Shown: positions 45,101-53,992 of the stretch, in pieces
Position numbering within the stretch: position 1 is the first letter of the stretch
Layout: the number at the start of each line of letters is the position of its first letter
Assembly: GCF_028736035.1 (NCBI RefSeq)
Contig: NZ_CP117866.1
Location: forward strand, 3,534,001-3,598,000
Origin: Streptomyces sp. T12
Lineage (GTDB): Bacteria > Actinomycetota > Actinomycetes > Streptomycetales > Streptomycetaceae
Reading direction: 5' to 3'
DNA: 64,000 nt
Notes under the pieces: generated by a model
The model's database searches: none
What the model saw: only the letters and a program-made list of their open reading frames with translations
What the model was told of the DNA's origin: nothing
Translations under genes and position numbers: made by a program

Positions 45101-45417
45101 CTCGAACCCCTCCCTCACCCGGCCGCTCCAGCCGGGCGGATACGCCTACGGGCCCGTCCCGTACGGCTGCGTCCGACATGACGGCGGCGCGCGTTGGCAC
45201 GTCCCGGTACGTCTCTCGTACGTCCCCGGTACGTCCCTTTGCCGCCGCCGTCACCGCGATCGACCGCGTCCGTCGCGATCGCCGCGAAGCCAGACTGCCT
45301 CCGCCGGGCCGAGCCCGCTGAGCCCTGTGGATCACCGCCGATCTGTGGATATCTCCGCCACCCGAACGAGTGAGCCACCGGCCCTCTGCCCAAGGTCGCC
45401 CCCCCCGGGCCCTCAGT
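45101..45417. promoter_or_regulatory. ssbB upstream region with repeats
   Basis: About 320 bases without a gene. It holds four close copies of a (C)GTACGTCCC-like motif (about 45198-45240) and two TGTGGAT sequences (45326-45334 and 45344-45352) that resemble DnaA boxes. The ssbB promoter should lie here; no clear -10/-35 pair was found. Confidence 0.4.
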
Positions 45418-47856
45418 TCACCTCGCCGCGACCCCCGCCCCCATCACCCGCCCGTACTGCTCCCGAACCTCCCGATAGCGCAGCAGCTCCGCCGCCACCG
45501 GATCCAGCACCCGGGCCCGCCCGCACCCGGCCGCCGCCTCCCGCAACCGCCGTTCCGCCTCCAGGCCGTACCGCCGTGCCGGCCCCCGTGCTGCGATCCG
45601 GCATCCCCACTCGACGAACGGACCGCCGACGATGCCGGCCACCATCAACAGCACCGGCACGCCCAGGTTGGGTGCCATGACCCCGATGATCTGCCCCACC
45701 AGCCAGAGCCCGCCGATGACCTGAAGGATCGTCATGGCGGCCTGCACCAGGACCGCCGCCGGCCACCAGCCCGGCCGCGGCGGTCGCCCCGGCGGCAGTC
45801 CGGCCCGCGCGGCCAGGTCGTCCAGCGCCTCGGGCAGCCCCTGGGCCCCCCGTACGGCCGCCTCGCGCACCGCCTGCGCCCAGGCCGTGGGCAGCCCGGC
45901 CGACGCATGGTCGGCGACCGTCCGCACCGCCTGTTCGACGCGCTGGCGCGCGGTGGCCTCCTCGTCCGTCTGGCCGCGCAGAGTCAGGCGTCCCGTCGGG
46001 GGTTCGCCGCGGTCCTGGTACCAGCGCCACAGCCGCAGCCAGGGCGTCCCGCACGCGCGGTTGGCGTTGCGCAGCCAGGCCCGCTCGGCGGCCTCGCCCG
46101 CGGCCGTGGCGCCGATCGCGTCCGCGAGCCGGGCGGAGAACTCGTCCCGCGCCTCCTCAGTGAGCCCGGTCCGCCGGCGCGCGGCGTATACGGGCCGCAG
46201 CCGCCACCCGGCGGCGTCCACGTCGGCCGAGATCCGGCGCGCCGCGGCGCCGCGCTCCGCCACGAACTGGCCGAGCGCCTCGCGCAGGTCACCGACGCCG
46301 TCCCCGGTGAGCGCGGACAGCGCGAGCACGGTCGCGCCCGGTTCGCCGTGCTCGCCCAGCGCGATGCCGTCCTCGTCGAGCAGCCGCCGCAGGTCGTCGA
46401 GGACCTGGTCGGTGGCCTCCCCGGGCAGCCGGTCGATCTGGTTGAGGACGACGAACATGATCTCGGCGTGCCCCGCCATGGGCCGCAGATAGCGCTCGTG
46501 CAGCATGGCGTCGGCGTACTTCTCGGGGTCGACCACCCAGATGACCGCGTCGACGAGCGCCAGGACGCGGTCGACCTGCTCGCGGTGCTGTACGGCCGCC
46601 GAGTCGTGGTCGGGCAGATCGACCAGGACGAGCCCGCGCAGCTGCCCGTCCGCGGTCGCGTTCTGCGCCGGGCGCCGCCGCAGGCGTGGCGGGATGCCGA
46701 GCCGGTCGATGAGGCCGGCCGCGCCGTCGCTCCAACTGCACGCGAGGGGCGCGGCGGTCGTCGGACGCCGTACGCCCGTCTCCGAGATGGTCACTCCGGC
46801 GAGCGCGTTGAAGAGCTGCGACTTGCCGCTGCCGGTGGCGCCGGCGATCGCGACGACGGTGTGCTGCCCGGAGAGCCTGCGCCGCGACGCCGCCTCGTCG
46901 AGCACCTTGCCCGCCTCGGCGAGCGTCTTGCTGTCGAGCCGGGTGCGGGAGAGCCCGACCAGTTCACGCAGCGCGTCGAGCCGGGACCGTAGCGCCCCGT
47001 CGTACGCGAGCGGCGTCACGACCGGCGAGCCGACGGCCCTGGGCTCCACGACGGCGGGCTGCTCGGAGGCGGCGGTCTCATTCACCCGCCGTGCGATGAG
47101 CCCGTCGTCCCAGGGGGGCGCGGATTCCGTACCGGAGGGGGAGTCCGCGCGTGAGGGGGGTTCCGTGCGCGAAGGGGACTCCTTGCGGGAGGCGGGCTCC
47201 GCGCGGGACGAGGACTCCGGACGTGAGGAGGGCTCCTTGCGCGAAGAGGGCTCCGGACGTGAGGAGGATTCCGTACGGGACGAGGGTGGCTGCGGACGCG
47301 AGGAGGATTCGGTACGGGACGAGGGCGGCTGCGGACGCGAGGAGGACTCCGTACGGGACGAGGACGGCTCCGTACGAGACGCCGACTGCGTACGAGGCGA
47401 GGACTGCGTACGACGTGAGGTGTCGCCGCTCTCGTGGCCGCCGCCCTCCTTGCCGCCGGCCTCGGAGCGGCCCCCGCGCGCGTCGGTGTCGGCGTCCCCC
47501 ACGCGCGCGTGGTCGTCGTTGGGCCGCCCCTCCCGCTTCGTCGGCGTCCTCCAGAGAGCCCGCTTGTCCGGCTCCTCGGCCACAGCGGGGCTCTCGCCGT
47601 CGCCGGGGCCTCCCTCCGCGCGGCCCTCTGCGGGGAGGGAGCTTTCGGAAGGCTTCTGCGCACCGCGGGCGTCCGCCGCGCCGCGTGCGCCCGCGGTATC
47701 GGGAGCGCCATCCCCAGAGACGCTCACAGGGACGTTCACGGGGACGTCCCCGTGGACGTCCGCAGGGATACCGGCTTCGCGTTCGTCGTCCATCGTGACG
47801 ACGTCCTCCCGCTGATCGGCGTGCTCCGTGTGGTCCTGGTCAGTGACGGCAGTCAC
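45418..47856 (-). CDS. dynB: Dynamin-like GTPase DynB
   Basis: An 812-residue protein. A long disordered N-terminus (about 260 residues) includes a Ser/Arg/Glu/Pro repeat. The GTPase domain follows: IAGATGSGKSQLFNAL (P-loop), LVDLPDHDS (switch 2/G3) and LNQIDRLPG (G4-like). Two adjacent membrane helices (about residues 690-740) match DynB. GTG 47856 has GGAGAGG in the end of dynA. Position and layout match the Streptomyces dynAB pair, whose products stabilise FtsZ rings at sporulation septa. Confidence 0.9.
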   Translation of the reverse strand: MTAVTDQDHTEHADQREDVVTMDDEREAGIPADVHGDVPVNVPVSVSGDGAPDTAGARGAADARGAQKPSESSLPAEGRAEGGPGDGESPAVAEEPDKRALWRTPTKREGRPNDDHARVGDADTDARGGRSEAGGKEGGGHESGDTSRRTQSSPRTQSASRTEPSSSRTESSSRPQPPSSRTESSSRPQPPSSRTESSSRPEPSSRKEPSSRPESSSRAEPASRKESPSRTEPPSRADSPSGTESAPPWDDGLIARRVNETAASEQPAVVEPRAVGSPVVTPLAYDGALRSRLDALRELVGLSRTRLDSKTLAEAGKVLDEAASRRRLSGQHTVVAIAGATGSGKSQLFNALAGVTISETGVRRPTTAAPLACSWSDGAAGLIDRLGIPPRLRRRPAQNATADGQLRGLVLVDLPDHDSAAVQHREQVDRVLALVDAVIWVVDPEKYADAMLHERYLRPMAGHAEIMFVVLNQIDRLPGEATDQVLDDLRRLLDEDGIALGEHGEPGATVLALSALTGDGVGDLREALGQFVAERGAAARRISADVDAAGWRLRPVYAARRRTGLTEEARDEFSARLADAIGATAAGEAAERAWLRNANRACGTPWLRLWRWYQDRGEPPTGRLTLRGQTDEEATARQRVEQAVRTVADHASAGLPTAWAQAVREAAVRGAQGLPEALDDLAARAGLPPGRPPRPGWWPAAVLVQAAMTILQVIGGLWLVGQIIGVMAPNLGVPVLLMVAGIVGGPFVEWGCRIAARGPARRYGLEAERRLREAAAGCGRARVLDPVAAELLRYREVREQYGRVMGAGVAAR

Positions 47857-47859
47857 CGG

Positions 47860-49467
47860 TCACCTCTCCTTCAGCAGTACGGACAGCGCGGCGATGAGTT
47901 CGGCCTGGGGGTCCGGATGGATCTCCAGGGCGTCGAGTGGGGCGAGCCGGCGCTCGCGTTCGTTGTGCATGACCCGGTCCAGGTGCTCGGCAAGCAGCCG
48001 CCCGGCCCGGTCACGCAGCCGCAGCGCCCCGTGCGCCCCGATCCGCTCGGCGAGCCCCTCCCCCGCGGACCGCGCCCGGCGGGCGCCCAGCAGCGCGGTG
48101 GCGACAAGGGCGGTGACGACCTCGGAATCGGGGACGACGCTGCGGTCGTGGACGCTCACCTCGTCCTCGGCGTACTCCTCGAGCTCCCGCCGCCATCGCC
48201 GTACGGCCAGCCCGATGCGGTGCTCGACACTCGCCGGCCTCGGGTCACGGTCCGTCAGCTCGGGAGCCGCGGCGGCCGGTTCGCGCCGCCAGGCGTCATC
48301 GACGCGCTCGTCGGCGGCGGTGACAGCGCACAGCAGGAGGGTGCTCAGACTGTCCACCAGCGAGTCGAGGAGCTCCCCGGCGGAGCAGTCGAGCGGGAAG
48401 GCGCGCCAGCGCTTCAGGGCGTCGCCGGCGAGTACGGCGCCGGCCTGCAGCCGGCTCCGCACGCGCGCGTACTCGCTGTCGTACGCGCTGTCCACGGCGG
48501 CCGTGAGCCGCAGCGCGGCCGCGTACTGGGCGGCGGCGGCACTGGCGAGCTCGGGCATGCGGGCCTTGAGGGAGTCGAGAAGCCCGTGTGCCGTACGGGC
48601 CACGACGTGCTCCCGTGCCGCCGGGTCCTGGGCCTGCTGGACGAGCCAGGTGCGCAGCGCCGCAACGGCGCTGGCCGGCAGCAGTCCGCCACCCCAGGCC
48701 GACTCGGGCAGCTCGGGCACGGTGAAGCGGGGTACTTCGCCGAGGCCGGCCTTGGTGAGGAGCGCCCCGTACTGCCGCGACACCTCGGACACGACCTGAT
48801 GGGGAACCCTGTCGAGAACGGTCACCAGGGTGGCGTCGTACTCCTTGGCGGTGCGCAGCAGGTGCCAGGGGACGGCGTCGGCGTACCGCGCGGCCGTGGT
48901 GACCATGACCCAGATGTCGGCGGCGCAGATCAGTTCGGCGGCGAGGGCACGGTTGTCGGCGAGCAGGGAGTCGATGTCGGGCGCGTCGAGGAGGGCGAGC
49001 CCGGCGGGCATGGTGTCGGCGGTCTCGACGCGCAGCACGCGCGCGCCGTCCTCGCCCGGCAGCATCAGTTCGTCCGCCGGATCGTGCTCGGGCACCCACA
49101 CACGTGTGAGATCGGGCAGTACGCGCATCCCGCTGAACCAATGATGATCCTCCGGATGGCAGACCAGCACCGGGTTTCGCGTCGTCGGCCGCAGCACGCC
49201 CGCCTCGGTCACGCGTCTTCCCACGATGGAGTTGACGAGCGTCGACTTCCCGGCCCCGGTGGATCCTCCCACCACGGCCAGCAAGGGCGCTTCGGGCTCT
49301 CTCAGGCGGGGCACCAAATAGTCGTCGAGCTGCGCGAGCAGTTCGTCGCGGTTGGCACGCGCGCGTGGGGCCCCCTCCAGGGGCAGCGGGAAGCGTGCGG
49401 CAGCGACACGGTCGCGCAGGGCGGAGAGTGCGTCGAGCAGCTGAGGCCGTACGTCCAAGGTCACCAC
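47860..49467 (-). CDS. dynA: Dynamin-like GTPase DynA
   Basis: About 535 residues from GTG 49467 ([14 protein letters not shown]); the adjacent GTG 49464 is equally possible. The GTPase domain has [19 protein letters not shown] (P-loop), [11 protein letters not shown] (G3) and LVTVLDRVP (G4-like); the rest is helical. A -10-like TAAAAT lies 17 bases upstream, so the leader is very short and no strong ribosome site is seen. It is the first gene of the dynAB operon and works with DynB in cell division. Confidence 0.9.
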   Translation of the reverse strand: MVTLDVRPQLLDALSALRDRVAAARFPLPLEGAPRARANRDELLAQLDDYLVPRLREPEAPLLAVVGGSTGAGKSTLVNSIVGRRVTEAGVLRPTTRNPVLVCHPEDHHWFSGMRVLPDLTRVWVPEHDPADELMLPGEDGARVLRVETADTMPAGLALLDAPDIDSLLADNRALAAELICAADIWVMVTTAARYADAVPWHLLRTAKEYDATLVTVLDRVPHQVVSEVSRQYGALLTKAGLGEVPRFTVPELPESAWGGGLLPASAVAALRTWLVQQAQDPAAREHVVARTAHGLLDSLKARMPELASAAAAQYAAALRLTAAVDSAYDSEYARVRSRLQAGAVLAGDALKRWRAFPLDCSAGELLDSLVDSLSTLLLCAVTAADERVDDAWRREPAAAAPELTDRDPRPASVEHRIGLAVRRWRRELEEYAEDEVSVHDRSVVPDSEVVTALVATALLGARRARSAGEGLAERIGAHGALRLRDRAGRLLAEHLDRVMHNERERRLAPLDALEIHPDPQAELIAALSVLLKER

Positions 49468-49789
49468 ATGCGAAGAATGCCCAATTTTAGGGGAATTCTG
49501 AAGCATATGAGCATGTCTGCGCGCCGACGGGACACAAGGGATGGAAGGGGCGACTGGGACACAGGCACAGTCCAGGCATAACGAGTGCACAACACCCGGG
49601 GCGCAAGAGCCCAAAAGCGGTGCACGATTCGCACCTGCCTGCGATTATCAGGACCGCTTCACCGAACCTCCACATCGAGCCACGGAGGCGAAGCAACTGG
49701 GACATGGACGCGGGAGCCCTATCCTTGTCCCCGGCATCGTCACGGACCAGCCCACACCCCGGGCACCACGACCGAGGCCACCACAACCG
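49468..49789. promoter_or_regulatory. Region between dynA and tRNA-Arg
   Basis: About 320 bases without a convincing gene. TAAAAT on the minus strand at 49484-49489 is a likely -10 element for dynA. A tRNA promoter should lie at the right end; I could not fix its elements. Confidence 0.45.
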
Positions 49790-49865
49790 GCCCCCGTAGC
49801 TCAGTGGATAGAGCAGGCGCCTTCTAAGCGCTTGGCCGCAGGTTCGAGTCCTGCCGGGGGCGCCA
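49790..49865 (+). tRNA. tRNA-Arg (anticodon TCT)
   Basis: A complete cloverleaf: GCCCCCG (49790-49796) pairs with CGGGGGC (49855-49861), followed by G and an encoded CCA. The D arm contains AGCTCAGTGGATAGAGC, the anticodon stem-loop CGCCTTCTAAGCG places TCT in the loop, and the T arm reads GGTTCGAGTCC. It decodes AGA, a rare codon in this GC-rich genome. It marks the boundary between core genes and a mosaic accessory region. Confidence 0.97.
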
Positions 49866-49991
49866 CTGACGCCCTGTCAGGTTGGCGACGTTTTCGCAGG
49901 TCAGACCATGCCCAGCCTGCGCTTGCACCCAGCGTGCGCCGATTCGGAGAGCGGCGCAGGCGTCCGGCTGGAACCGGCTTAAACCGGGCCC

Positions 49992-50249
49992 CTACGGGCG
50001 CCTGCCCCCCATGCGTCCCCCAGCCTCCCCGCCTCGAAGGTGCCCGGTGGCCGTCAGCCGGGCCAGTAGCCCCTCCGCGTCCGACAGGTTCTTCGCGCCC
50101 ATCACGATCGCCACCGCCAGCGAGATGAGCACCTCGGCCCGTTCCCGCCAGGCGCCCGGCCCGCGCGGTAACACCCCGCCCAGTGCGGACGTCAGCCCCG
50201 TACGGTCCGCGCAGCGGCGCAGCAGCACCGCCCCCACATGCCCGATCAA
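49992..50249 (-). pseudogene. IS1380-type transposase, N-terminal fragment
   Basis: A frame on the minus strand reads IGHVGAVLLRRCADRTGL, then WRERAEVLISLAVAIVMGAKNLSDAEGL, the N-terminal pattern of IS1380-family transposases (helical domain before the DDE core). It stops after about 85 codons, and the catalytic part is missing. An IS-end-like sequence lies just to its right. Confidence 0.6.
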
Positions 50250-50300
50250 TTCACCTCACGGCATGAAACGGAAGTGTCGGACCTCAAGGGGTCACTTCAG

Positions 50301-50406
50301 CCGGATGAGCGCACCTGCCGAGCCGCTGGCCCGCCTAGGCGGCCCTGGCTGATGTCAGTACGCGTGCCGCCAGTGGATCGCTAATATGCGGTTCCATATA
50401 GTCAAT
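50301..50406. repeat. IS-end-like direct repeat, copy 1
   Basis: Segments 50301-50324 and 50336-50406 recur, in the same orientation and with a few substitutions, at 55646-55669 and 55694-55764. This copy lies beside the IS1380-type transposase fragment and is probably the terminus of that element. Confidence 0.7.
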
Positions 50407-50504
50407 TGGAATCCGGCGACCACCCGAGCCGACTCTCGGGCCACAGGACTGCCCACCCTCAGCCGCAGAACGCGAAATCATCCGCCGAATCCGTCGGCGG
50501 ATCA

Positions 50505-51278
50505 TCACGAAAGATCGAGGTCAGGAAGCAGGGCAAGGTGTTCCTCGCGGACCAGGTCGAACCTGAGGGCGAATGCGACTAAGGCCTCACGCTTTGAGTG
50601 CATACGGCCTCCGTCCACATACTTGGCCCAATGGCTGACCGGTAGCTTCTGATCGGCCAGGTAGTCGATGTGGTAATTGATACTGCTGCGGTTTGCACCT
50701 TTGAACTGATCGGTAACCCTCAACCTCTCAACCACCTCTTGAACGGAGGGCACTGCCGCCATAGATGAACCGCGCAATCGCGGCTCACAGAGCGTAACGA
50801 GAACAGCAAAGTACTTGCTCGCCGTATCCAATTTGAACATATCCGACTCGGCCACGCTAGCGGCCCGCTCAGGTCCGAGCATGACCGGCGGCGGACTGAA
50901 AACAGTGAGTTCGACTATGTCCAAACCGGACGGAATCAGAATGCGAGACATTTCAAAAGGAATTACCATACCCAATCGACGAGGGCGCGCCTTGATCAGC
51001 TCCGTACCCCCCTCTAGGTTCTCGATGACAAAAGTGGAGGACGTGGTGAAATTCGAGAGGAGGAGGTGATTGCTGGAAACCTCAAACGCGCCAATTCCTG
51101 GCACGGCTTTGGGTTGAAATACTCCGGTGCGGCTCGATATTTTGAATTCTAGCCGATCGCCGACTTTTAGATTACTACGTCCCCCCTCTGAATTCACCCC
51201 GCTAAGGTCGCGAGCATTTCCGCGCCAGGTCACGATCACTTCTACGTCGGATTCGATTTTGGTAGGCATGAACAGCAC
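50505..51278 (-). CDS. Putative regulator with FHA-like N-terminus and winged-helix-like C-terminus
   Basis: A 257-residue protein of clearly lower GC than the core genes. The N-terminal half is beta-rich (VEVIVTWRGNARDLSG, VGDRLEF, HLLLSNFTTSSTFVIENLEGG) with an FHA-like feel, although the canonical GR..S..H motifs are not intact. The C-terminal part (VPSVQEVVERLRVTDQFKG, then SSINYHIDYLADQKL) looks like a DNA-binding helix-turn-helix. Similar proteins occur beside secondary-metabolite genes in Streptomyces. I infer a cluster-linked regulator; this is not proven. A TTG/ATG ambiguity exists at the N-terminus. Confidence 0.6.
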   Translation of the reverse strand: MLFMPTKIESDVEVIVTWRGNARDLSGVNSEGGRSNLKVGDRLEFKISSRTGVFQPKAVPGIGAFEVSSNHLLLSNFTTSSTFVIENLEGGTELIKARPRRLGMVIPFEMSRILIPSGLDIVELTVFSPPPVMLGPERAASVAESDMFKLDTASKYFAVLVTLCEPRLRGSSMAAVPSVQEVVERLRVTDQFKGANRSSINYHIDYLADQKLPVSHWAKYVDGGRMHSKREALVAFALRFDLVREEHLALLPDLDLS

Positions 51279-51834
51279 TTCCCCGTTTTTGTTGACCTCT
51301 CGCCATTGTCACACCTTGTCGGATTGAACACCTTTCCGTCGCCTCGACTATCACCGCATCTTAAGGTGACACGAGTATCGCATCGGCAAGTTTCATTGAC
51401 ATGACAAGAGGGATGTTGGCATCGGAGCCCGCCAGCATGAGGTTCGGTGGCCACAGAGCCGGCCGAGACTCCCGCGCCTCATATCTGACTTGCTTGATCA
51501 TGAGACCGTACAACGCGCACAACTACCCTAGCAAAGTAAAAAGTTGGGGCTCATGGAGTGATCTCGGTTGCTGTCAGGCCGGTACTGCAGGGGAGCTTCA
51601 AGAGCTCGCTTGCGTCGTTGCCACTAGTGGATCCGTTTTGCAATGGTCTGATGTGTTCTGCGTGCAAGGGGCGTGTTGATCTTGGCTCTTGACGCTCGAC
51701 TGGCCTTTGGATACTGTTTCTGCCCCTGTTGATTTGACGGGTCGGCCACTCGGTGGCCACTCCGGCAATCGGCGCGAACTGAACGATCTGTTCATTCTCT
51801 GGCGCTTATGCAATGCAGTACAGGTTGAGCAGGC
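51279..51834. other. Low-GC divergent intergenic region
   Basis: About 555 bases between the divergent regulator and SHMT-like genes. Apart from the promoter at 51689-51717 I see only short frames with no recognisable product. The base composition is the lowest in the window, which fits horizontally acquired DNA. Confidence 0.5.
51689..51717 (+). promoter_or_regulatory. Probable vegetative-type promoter for the SHMT-like gene
   Basis: TTGACG (51689-51694), a 17-base spacer and TACTGT (51712-51717) give a good HrdB-type promoter about 120 bases upstream of the SHMT-like start codon. Confidence 0.55.
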
Positions 51835-53175
51835 ATGAAAATGCCTGTCCTGCCATCCGTCCTAGTACACTCTGATATGCGGGGTAAGGTGTCAACAGAC
51901 GAAAGCGCTATATCCAGCGCGGTTTTACGAGAACAGCATGGGCGTCAACTCCATGAATTCGCACGGCGACTTCGCGATGGCCATAACCGAAGTCGAGATG
52001 CACTGAGTCTGGTCCCGAGCGAAAACCGCCTTTCCCCTTTGGCGCAGTTGCCTCTGCAGCTTGATTTTCACAACCGTTACTTCTTTAATGAAGACCACGA
52101 CCCGGATTTTTGGCAATTCAGGGGCGGGGAAAGCGTCGCAGACATCGAAACGGATGTGGCGCATAGCAGCTTGAGCGCGCTGTCCGATGCGCCGTTCGTC
52201 AACCTCCGCCCGGTTTCCGGGCTCAGCGCGATGATCGTCGCGATCTCGGGCCTGGGTGGCGACCCGGGCAGCACGGTCGTCTGCATCGACCCCGCGAGCG
52301 GAGGCCACCACGCCTCCGCGGGAGTGATCGAGCGCTTTGGCTTTGTTCCTGCCACCGTCTCTGTTGAGGCAGGCGCCGTGGACATCGACGGCCTGCGGAA
52401 GATCCTTTCTTCGCAGAACGTATCCCTGCTTTACCTTGACCTGGCGAACAGCCTGCATCTGCTGGACGTTGCCGCAGTCGCCGCATGCCTCGCTGAGCAC
52501 AGCCCGCACACCTTGCTGCACATCGACGCCAGTCACACCCTCGGGCTCATTCTCGGCGGCCAGGCGCCCAACCCACTTGATCTCGGCGCAACCAGCTTCG
52601 GTGGCTCTACGCACAAGACCTTTCCCGGGCCGCACAAGGGCGTCCTGTTCACCCGGCTGCCGCATGTGAGTCGGCTCATCAAGGACGCGCAGCGTATCTT
52701 GGTAAGCAGTCACCACTTCGCCTCGACCCTTGCGCTGGGTCTGGCCGCACGCGAGTTCCAGCACTTCGGCCCAGCTTACGCGCGACAGGTCGTTGCCAAT
52801 GCCAAGCGGTTGGGTGCCGAGTTGACGGAGCGGGGCTTTGATGTTCACCGCTGCACGGACGGGTTCACCGATAACCACATGCTCTGGGTCAATGTCGGGG
52901 ACCCCGCCGCAACCAACAAGCTCGCTGGGGCCCTGGCCGAGGCTGGGATCCGGGCCAACGTCCAGACTGAGAATGAAATGCCGAACGTCTCAGGTGCTGT
53001 GTTCCGACTGGGCACCAACGAGGTGACGTTCGAAGGTGCTACCGAGACGTCCATGGCCCTAATTGCCGAGGCATTCGCGGCGGCTCGGGATGGTGCAGTC
53101 GACCGTGCTGCCAAGAACCGCTCACAGGCGCGGCAGTCGTTCGAGAGTCCCTACTTCTTCGCTGACACGGAGTAG
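51835..53175 (+). CDS. SHMT-like fold-type I PLP enzyme
   Basis: A 446-residue protein resembling serine hydroxymethyltransferase. It has LVPSENRLSP (SHMT NxxPSENxxS region), HIDASHTLGLI (PLP ring Asp) and GGSTHKTFPGPHKG with the Schiff-base lysine at about K261. The start may be ATG 51835 or a later one (51877); no strong ribosome site is seen. In natural-product clusters such proteins act as threonine/serine transaldolases or hydroxymethyltransferases that make beta-hydroxy or alpha-modified amino acids. Whether it is a true SHMT cannot be decided here. It is probably the first gene of the rightward cluster piece. Confidence 0.75.
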   Translation: MKMPVLPSVLVHSDMRGKVSTDESAISSAVLREQHGRQLHEFARRLRDGHNRSRDALSLVPSENRLSPLAQLPLQLDFHNRYFFNEDHDPDFWQFRGGESVADIETDVAHSSLSALSDAPFVNLRPVSGLSAMIVAISGLGGDPGSTVVCIDPASGGHHASAGVIERFGFVPATVSVEAGAVDIDGLRKILSSQNVSLLYLDLANSLHLLDVAAVAACLAEHSPHTLLHIDASHTLGLILGGQAPNPLDLGATSFGGSTHKTFPGPHKGVLFTRLPHVSRLIKDAQRILVSSHHFASTLALGLAAREFQHFGPAYARQVVANAKRLGAELTERGFDVHRCTDGFTDNHMLWVNVGDPAATNKLAGALAEAGIRANVQTENEMPNVSGAVFRLGTNEVTFEGATETSMALIAEAFAAARDGAVDRAAKNRSQARQSFESPYFFADTE

Positions 53176-53291
53176 GCGTCGGCGCCCGGAACCACGTACT
53201 ACAGCCTCAGATCATGTGACCTTGGGGGATTGCCCCCGTTTATGGACATTCCTTGAGGATCGGATCGTGGGGTCCGAGGAGGAGGTGTCCG

Positions 53292-53366
53292 GGTGGCTGC
53301 ATGGCGGTATGCGGAGGAGTTCAGGCGGGACGCGGTCGAGCTGGTGGCATCCACCGGCCGCCGGTC
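53292..53366 (+). pseudogene. IS3-type OrfA N-terminal fragment
   Basis: A frame reads WRYAEEFRRDAVELVASTGR, the N-terminal helix-turn-helix start of IS3-family OrfA proteins. It breaks off after about 25 codons. Confidence 0.55.
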
Positions 53367-53468
53367 AACGCGGTGGCCAGGCAGGGCGGTTGCAAGGTCC
53401 CGGTGACCTTGCGAGTGCGCAGGTCACGACAGTGTGACCATGCTGGGTGAGCGCTCGACCAGATACAA

Positions 53469-53524
53469 CGAAGCTCCGTTGCGGAGGTGACCTTCCCAAG
53501 TCCCCTTCGCGCAACGGAGCTTCG
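53469..53524. repeat. 15-bp perfect inverted repeat, IS-end-like
   Basis: CGAAGCTCCGTTGCG (53469-53483) and CGCAACGGAGCTTCG (53510-53524) face each other across 26 bases, next to an ISAs1-type fragment. It could be two abutting IS ends. Confidence 0.6.
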
Positions 53525-53584
53525 CTGTGCCGCCCGTCTGCCACCGTCTGCCTGGTCGAGTCGCCCACCCGTCAGCACCGCGCG

Positions 53585-53728
53585 GTGGGCTCGATGGCCG
53601 AGCGGCCGGCCACGCTGGCTGATCCGCGGTGTCGGCGCGGCAAACGTCGCCCCTTCGCGGCGGTACTGCTGACTGCCTGTTCCGCCGTGGTCTGCGGGGC
53701 GAAGAGCTTCGCGGCGGTCAACGAGTGA
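53585..53728 (+). pseudogene. ISAs1-family (H-repeat-like) transposase N-terminal fragment
   Basis: The frame ends LADPRCRRGKRRPFAAVLLT, then AVVCGAKSFAAVNE and a stop. This matches the N-terminal domain of ISAs1 transposases (DPRxxRGxRHPL...GARSF). The DDE part is absent. Confidence 0.65.
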
Positions 53729-53737
53729 GCTTCTTAG

Positions 53738-53864
53738 AAGGGGGGCGGTGCGAAGAGGGACGCGAAGAGCACGCCGGAGGACAAGGATGCGGTGATCGCA
53801 CGTCTGATGGCGGAGAACGCGGCGTTGAAGAAGGGCAACAGGGAGCTGGGGGATGGAGCGTGAT
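53738..53864 (+). pseudogene. Transposase OrfA-like C-terminal fragment
   Basis: A frame reads STPEDKDAVIARLMAENAAL, then KKGNRELGDGA and a stop, like the leucine-zipper end of IS3-type OrfA proteins. It is isolated from any start and adjoins the next gene. Confidence 0.4.
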
Positions 53865-53992
53865 GTCCTCATCCGAAAATGAATCACGGTGGTGGGCAGG
53901 CTGAGGTGCCCCGGGTGTTGGTCGATGGGCGACCGGCAATGGAATGGCCGATTGGGACAACCCGGACTGCGGGCGCGACCGACACGACCAGC

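Noticed and set aside
49487..49786. A 99-codon minus-strand frame between dynA and the tRNA
   Set aside because: No ribosome site, odd Cys/Trp-rich composition, and it overlaps the probable dynA promoter.
51401..51679. A 92-codon plus-strand frame in the low-GC intergenic region
   Set aside because: No ribosome site or recognisable domain; it precedes a good promoter and looks like non-coding sequence.
53447..53887. Continuous genes on either strand between the SHMT-like and EEP genes
   Set aside because: The frames are short and each matches only a piece of a transposase; no intact product is present.
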